From NCBI RefSeq assembly GCF_946886895.1, contig NZ_CAMPJO010000003.1, positions 1 to 64,000 on the forward strand: a DNA stretch of 64,000 nt, given 5' to 3'. A program made the translations under genes and the position numbers. The DNA is from an uncultured Marinobacter sp. GTDB taxonomy: Bacteria; Pseudomonadota; Gammaproteobacteria; Pseudomonadales; Oleiphilaceae. A model generated the notes under the pieces. It ran no database searches. It saw only the letters and a list, made by a program, of their open reading frames with translations, and was not told the origin of the DNA. Below are positions 60,046 through 64,000 of this stretch, piece after piece; the stretch's first letter is position 1, and every line of letters starts with the position of its first letter.

Positions 60046-61968
60046 TTAGAACCTCAGACGACGGGACCATTCCGGAGTCTGGAGCGACTCTTGCTGGCTC
60101 TTAAATTGATTGAGATAAGCCTCAAGGGCCAGAGCATTTTTGGGCTCACCAGCAAAATGGTAGGCCTCAATCAGAGCCTCAATCAACATAACCGACTCCT
60201 TTCCCGAAACCTCACGAAAAACCAAGCGATCAATGCCTTCATTAAGTACAGAAATTGCCTGGGCGTATAGCCTCTTTGAAATCAGTGCTTCAGAAAGGGT
60301 CATCCGCGCCTGCACACAGTTCGGCAACTCATCTACCAATAGTCGAAGAACTTTAATTGCATTAGATTTATTTTCGGGCCAGATTAGCCGGGCTTTACTA
60401 ACCTGCTGCGAGCAATTTAAGCTTTGCAACCAACTGCTTTTATCAATTCGGCTCAAAATACTGTCTATGAAGTTTTTCCCAAAAGGTGTGCCCACTAAGC
60501 CTAGCGCCGTATTCACCTCTGCTACAACAATATAGTTTCTGATTTCCACATTTAACGGAGAAAAATACTTTAAAGCCAGAAGGCTATAGTAATGTTCTGA
60601 GCGCACATCAAATTCGCTTCCAATTTCATCGCGCAATTCACTGATTGTTTTTCGACTCACAAGATCAGCAGTACTTGAAATAGTTATTATCAAAAAAAGA
60701 GTAAATAGGAGAGTTCGAATCCCCAAAATCGCTCGCCGACCATTATCTGGAATTCCCAGAGTAAGTGGCTTCTTAAATGATGCAATAATTGACCCAGAAA
60801 CAACGCAGCCAAGGAATACGTTAATCAGCGGATGGTACATGATAAAATTAACAAAGCTGTGAGCTCCAACTAAACTGAAGACAGCTATTGATAAGCAGTG
60901 AATAGCCGCAGTATCAGAATTTTCCGAGCGAACGTAGCTCCGTACGCAAAGAACAAATAGTAAAACTGGCGTTATGAACCAGCTTACCAAGCCCACCAAA
61001 CCCAACTCCACAAGCAACTGAAGATAATCGTTATGGGCAAAAAAACCCGCCGATGAAGTTTCTGAAAATACGCGAAACTCTGGATAACGCAGGGCGAATG
61101 TTCCCAGTCCCGAGCCCCAAATTGGTTGCTCCAAGAACATGTACCAGGAACTCTGCCACATATCAAATCGATCTGACATCGACTCTGGTCGATCAGTTAA
61201 CGCCAAGCTACTAACTTCACCACCTGCAAGCTGCTGAATAACCGTCCCTACAAAAAATGAAAAGCCGAGGACAAAAATGGAAACAGCAAAAAGTCTTAAC
61301 CACTCAATTTTTTTGTAAGAGCATAACGAAAGGTAAACTATTAGTGCGCCGACCAATGAAATAAGCGCACCCCGAGAAAGACTCAGAAACAAAGCTAAAC
61401 CCAGAAAAAATTGAATAAGATAAAGAACTTTTTTTGAAAATTTTTGGATCAAAAAAAGAGTCGAAAGAACGCCGAGAGAAGCAAAATTCGCTGCAAGGTT
61501 TGGGTCATTCAGAAACCCTGCAGGACGTTCAACCCCCTGACATGCTAAAAAAATCATTGACAGTGAGTTGAGCGTAACAGTTGCAGTAAATCCGGAAATA
61601 AAATCTATAGATCGAAGTTTACCAAATGACACAACCGCCAAGACAGTAAGAGGCAGAAGAATAAAGTTGGCACTCATCCAAAGAGAAAGCCATGGCCAAT
61701 AACTATAAGTCAAAGCTGACACAAAAAGAAATAGCGGTCCAATTGCGATTAGGCAGGAAATCTTCGGATATCTAAAAACAGTCGAAAGCCAATATTTAGG
61801 GGCAATCACCAAACCTAAAGTAAATATCGCTAGCGGAAAAGCGACATATGGCTGGTCACTAGGAAGCGTATTGAATTGCAAAAAGCAAAAGAAGACAAAG
61901 AAGGAAGCAACAGAAAGGAGAGGGAGGGACTCACCCTCTCTCTCCTTCAGCCTTGGTTTAAGATCCAA
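60046..61968 (-). CDS. O-antigen ligase-like membrane protein, candidate pilin O-oligosaccharyltransferase
   Basis: 640 residues with 11-12 membrane segments, then a C-terminal soluble region of about 190 residues that looks TPR-like (ALISKRLYAQAISVLNEGI). The Wzy_C/WaaL domain is recognised by FLEQPIWGSGLGTFALRYPE and the periplasmic loop FFAHNDYLQLLVELGLVGL, whose HNDYLQ is typical of PglL and WaaL. Its position, 12 bases after one pilin gene and before another, favours pilin glycosylation. The gene is AT-rich relative to neighbours. TTG start, not certain. Confidence 0.82.
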   Translation of the reverse strand: MDLKPRLKEREGESLPLLSVASFFVFFCFLQFNTLPSDQPYVAFPLAIFTLGLVIAPKYWLSTVFRYPKISCLIAIGPLFLFVSALTYSYWPWLSLWMSANFILLPLTVLAVVSFGKLRSIDFISGFTATVTLNSLSMIFLACQGVERPAGFLNDPNLAANFASLGVLSTLFLIQKFSKKVLYLIQFFLGLALFLSLSRGALISLVGALIVYLSLCSYKKIEWLRLFAVSIFVLGFSFFVGTVIQQLAGGEVSSLALTDRPESMSDRFDMWQSSWYMFLEQPIWGSGLGTFALRYPEFRVFSETSSAGFFAHNDYLQLLVELGLVGLVSWFITPVLLFVLCVRSYVRSENSDTAAIHCLSIAVFSLVGAHSFVNFIMYHPLINVFLGCVVSGSIIASFKKPLTLGIPDNGRRAILGIRTLLFTLFLIITISSTADLVSRKTISELRDEIGSEFDVRSEHYYSLLALKYFSPLNVEIRNYIVVAEVNTALGLVGTPFGKNFIDSILSRIDKSSWLQSLNCSQQVSKARLIWPENKSNAIKVLRLLVDELPNCVQARMTLSEALISKRLYAQAISVLNEGIDRLVFREVSGKESVMLIEALIEAYHFAGEPKNALALEAYLNQFKSQQESLQTPEWSRRLRF

Positions 61969-61980
61969 GCCTAGACTCGC

Positions 61981-62439
61981 TTAGTTAACGGTTCCGTTTT
62001 CACAACTGGCTGGAATATAGCCATTTGCAACGGTCAGATCTGTGGTGCAAACCCAGTTACCTTGAGAATCCCGGGTAATCTGGATTTTCTTGGTGGTAAT
62101 GATTGCACTTGCATCCTGACCGAAGGTCGCAACGATATAACCAGCACCGGAACCACTAGAGCTGAACGCAACTGTCGGAACATCACCGTTCATCAAATTG
62201 GATGATGTAAGGCCAATCGCAGCTGCAGTGTTGGGGAACGAACCGCGCGACAGCGATTCTTCAACTGCAGTCTTGCCCGCTGAGATTTCGCCCAAAACGC
62301 GAGTGACTTGGGACCGTGCAACATAATCCTGATACTGCGGAATAGCGATAGCCGCCAAAATACCGATGATCGCCACAACGATCATCAATTCAATCAGGGT
62401 GAAACCCTTCTGAGCATGATTCATCTGAATGTTCTTCAT
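61981..62439 (-). CDS. pilA: Major type IV pilin
   Basis: 152 residues. The leader [12 protein letters not shown] precedes [20 protein letters not shown], the class IVa signature with Glu5. Two Cys (WVCTTDL and PASCENG) would make the C-terminal disulfide loop. The frame continues upstream to 62667, but the ATG at 62439 has AGAGG at a good distance and is the standard start. It is divergent from pilB, as in Pseudomonas-type pil loci. Confidence 0.94.
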   Translation of the reverse strand: MKNIQMNHAQKGFTLIELMIVVAIIGILAAIAIPQYQDYVARSQVTRVLGEISAGKTAVEESLSRGSFPNTAAAIGLTSSNLMNGDVPTVAFSSSGSGAGYIVATFGQDASAIITTKKIQITRDSQGNWVCTTDLTVANGYIPASCENGTVN

Positions 62440-62723
62440 TATTCGACCTCTGTGTTTGTCGTTGATCAACTCTTTCTGGCCCGGGCCCGGTGGAGTCGCG
62501 CTCCGTGGCCGGTGTTTTGAGCCTGACAGAAGCAAAGCACTGTCCATGCCAACCCTGAAAAGCCAGAAAATCCGGTCAGTAACCTGTGAATAATCAGACC
62601 ACTGGAGCGCTTTGCGAACCGTGTCACAGAGCAGTAAACCAGCGTTTTTTCTGCCGGTGGGCGTCACTGGGTGACAATTTTTGTCACTGACTTTTCGCAG
62701 ACCGCTGTGGTGATGCTGAAGAT

Positions 62724-62753
62724 GGGGTCAGAAGAAGGCTTTCTTCTGACCCC
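62724..62753. repeat. GGGGTCAGAAGAA hairpin
   Basis: GGGGTCAGAAGAA and TTCTTCTGACCCC enclose a 4-base loop (GGCT). The outer GGGGTCAGA matches the repeat family, but the inner half is different, suggesting a chimeric or evolved copy. It could terminate transcription in both directions between pilA and pilB. Confidence 0.75.
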
Positions 62754-62825
62754 GGAGTTCGACCGCCGAATGTATTGCCAAGGCATCCTTTCCAAACCTC
62801 CCCCATCCATCTAAACTCTCTTCAA

Positions 62826-62857
62826 TTGACAAAACTCCGGTTTCAGCAACTTAGGCT
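62826..62857 (+). promoter_or_regulatory. Candidate pilB promoter
   Basis: A perfect -35 box TTGACA (62826-62831) lies 45 bases before the pilB ATG. The -10 region (TTAGGC or TAGGCT at 62851-62857) is weak and its spacing is slightly long. Confidence 0.35.
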
Positions 62858-62875
62858 GCATTTTTTACTTAATTT

Positions 62876-64000
62876 ATGTCTACCAATAAAAGCAATATCA
62901 CGCTCACCGGCCTGGCAAGGCGCTTTGTGGATGACGGGCTTCTGGATGAGGCGACGGCGAAAGACGCCTTCCTTCAGGCTTCGCAGAACCGCATTCCGCT
63001 GATCACTTATCTCACCCAGAACAACCTGGCGAACAGCTCCAAGCTGGCGTTCGCGGCGGCCATGGAGTTTGGCGTATCGGTACTGGATTTGTCCGCCTTT
63101 CTGCCGGAGATGATGCCGGAGAAGAGCGTCGACGAGAAACTGATTCGCAAACACAACGCGCTGCCGCTGTATAAGCGGGGCAACCGCCTGTTTGTTGCCA
63201 TCTCCGACCCGACCAACCTGCAAGCCCTGGACGAGATCAAGTTCAATACCGGGCTGAGCACCGATGGTATTCTGGTGGACGACGCCAAGCTGCGGGAAGC
63301 CATCGACAAGTATCTGGAATCCCAGGACACCTCCATGGGGGACCTGGACGATTCAGACCTGGAGGGTGTTGAAACCGAGGGTGGCGAGCAGGAAGAGGAG
63401 GGTGCGGTTAACGTCAGCGAAGTGGATGATGCACCCATTGTTAAGTACGTCAACAAGATGCTGCTGGATGCGATACGTGGTGGCGCTTCGGATGTTCATT
63501 TCGAGCCCTATGAGAAGGTTTATCGGGTCCGGTACCGGACCGACGGTATTCTCAAGGAGGTCTCCCGCCCCAACATCAAGCTGGCGCCGAAAATCTCCGC
63601 CCGGGTGAAAATCATGGCGCAACTGGATATTTCCGAGCGACGGGTGCCCCAGGACGGGCGGATCAAGATGAAGCTGTCCAAAACCAAGGCCATCGATTTC
63701 CGGGTGAATACCCTGCCCACCCTGTGGGGTGAAAAAATCGTGCTCCGGATTCTGGACCCGAGCCAGGCCAAACTGGGCATTGATGTATTGGGTTACGAAG
63801 AAGATCAGAAAAAACTGTTTATGGATGCCCTGGCCCAGCCGCAAGGTATGATTCTAGTCACTGGCCCGACTGGTTCTGGCAAGACGGTCTCTCTGTACAC
63901 CGGCCTGAACATTCTGAACACACCGGGCATTAACATCTCCACGGCGGAGGACCCTGCGGAAATCAACCTGGAAGGCATCAACCAGGTGAATGTGAATACC
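62876..64000 (+). CDS. pilB: Type IV pilus assembly ATPase PilB (partial)
   Basis: 375 codons to the window edge, open at the 3' end. PilB powers pilus extension. The N-terminal MshEN-like domain (ITYLTQNNLANSSKLAFAAA) is followed by the linker LPLYKRGNRLFVAISDPTNL. The ATPase domain shows ASDVHFEPYEKVYRVRYRTD, SERRVPQDGRIK and Walker A GPTGSGKTVSLY. It ends just after the Asp box (STAEDPAEINLEGINQ). The ATG at 62876 lacks a strong ribosome site. Confidence 0.96.
   Translation, partial: MSTNKSNITLTGLARRFVDDGLLDEATAKDAFLQASQNRIPLITYLTQNNLANSSKLAFAAAMEFGVSVLDLSAFLPEMMPEKSVDEKLIRKHNALPLYKRGNRLFVAISDPTNLQALDEIKFNTGLSTDGILVDDAKLREAIDKYLESQDTSMGDLDDSDLEGVETEGGEQEEEGAVNVSEVDDAPIVKYVNKMLLDAIRGGASDVHFEPYEKVYRVRYRTDGILKEVSRPNIKLAPKISARVKIMAQLDISERRVPQDGRIKMKLSKTKAIDFRVNTLPTLWGEKIVLRILDPSQAKLGIDVLGYEEDQKKLFMDALAQPQGMILVTGPTGSGKTVSLYTGLNILNTPGINISTAEDPAEINLEGINQVNVNT

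Larger units (their letters stand above)
62440..62875. other. pilA-pilB divergent intergenic region
   Basis: 436 bases. It holds the arms GTGACAA and TTGTCAC (62671-62687), a long hairpin at 62724-62753 and a candidate pilB promoter at 62826. A good sigma-54 site for pilA was not found by eye. Confidence 0.6.

Noticed and set aside
62520..62560. Sigma-54 promoter for pilA (TGGCAT and TTTGC on the minus strand)
   Set aside because: The spacing between the two half-sites is about twice that required, so it does not meet the consensus.
62440..62667. N-terminal extension of the pilA frame to 62667
   Set aside because: It adds 76 residues before a perfectly normal class IVa prepilin leader; the ATG at 62439 has a good ribosome site.
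1..64000. tRNA or rRNA genes
   Set aside because: No cloverleaf with a TTC loop and acceptor stem, and no rRNA core sequence, was noticed on either strand; a tRNAscan or Infernal run would settle this.

Overview
The window looks like chromosome of a marine gammaproteobacterium, most like Marinobacter. This is inferred from gene content (RfaH-type regulator, PilA/PilB, VasX-type T6SS effector, pseudaminate genes, moderately high GC); no rRNA or tRNA gene was seen to confirm it. About 45 kb (68 to 45617) is one run of minus-strand genes: a surface polysaccharide (capsule or O-antigen) locus. A cysQ-rfaH pair lies just upstream of it.

Read in the direction of transcription, the locus begins with export and length-control genes (wzi-like, wza-like SLBB protein, wzz-like), with a DinJ/YafQ toxin-antitoxin pair between the last two. 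Next are rmlB and rmlA, split by an ATPase gene and a PIN-nuclease gene. An amino-sugar block follows (VioA-like transaminase, WbqC-family protein, DegT-like protein), then a sulfotransferase, a Wzx-type flippase, a GT2, a UDP-sulfoquinovose synthase (SQD1-like), an epimerase, a 4,6-dehydratase, an AT-rich EpsG-type polymerase, a GT4, two oxidoreductases, wecC, wecB, a heparinase-family protein, a second GT4, an epimerase and the initiating sugar transferase. Then come a sulfate-activation block (cysD, cysN, cysC, SLC13 permease), the full pseudaminic acid pathway (pseB, C, F, G, H, I) and a WbpM/CapD-type dehydratase.

The sulfur genes form a theme. PAPS is made by CysDNC and used by the sulfotransferase, CysQ removes the PAP by-product, and an SQD1 homologue would make a sulfonated sugar nucleotide. 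The predicted surface polymer is therefore acidic, with ManNAcA and possibly pseudaminic acid, sulfate ester and sulfoquinovose.

From 45.8 to 59.4 kb the DNA is accessory: a REP-associated tyrosine transposase (RAYT), a VapC/Phd pair, a glyoxalase, and a T6SS module (VgrG, DUF4123 adaptor, VasX-like effector, two duplicated membrane proteins). This part is dense in a 53-bp palindromic repeat built on GGGGTCAGACCCC. One copy abuts the 5' end of an M23 peptidase gene that appears truncated. The right end (59.4 to 64 kb) is a type IV pilus block: two pilin genes flanking an O-antigen-ligase-like protein, then pilB, which runs off the window.

The history is visible as scars. A 104-bp duplicate of the 3' end of the initiating sugar transferase remains beside capD, bracketing the pse-cys module. 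A second palindromic repeat is inserted in frame inside rmlB. A CACGGAA-type hairpin repeat flanks the DinJ/YafQ pair and lies near both ends of the pse-cys module.
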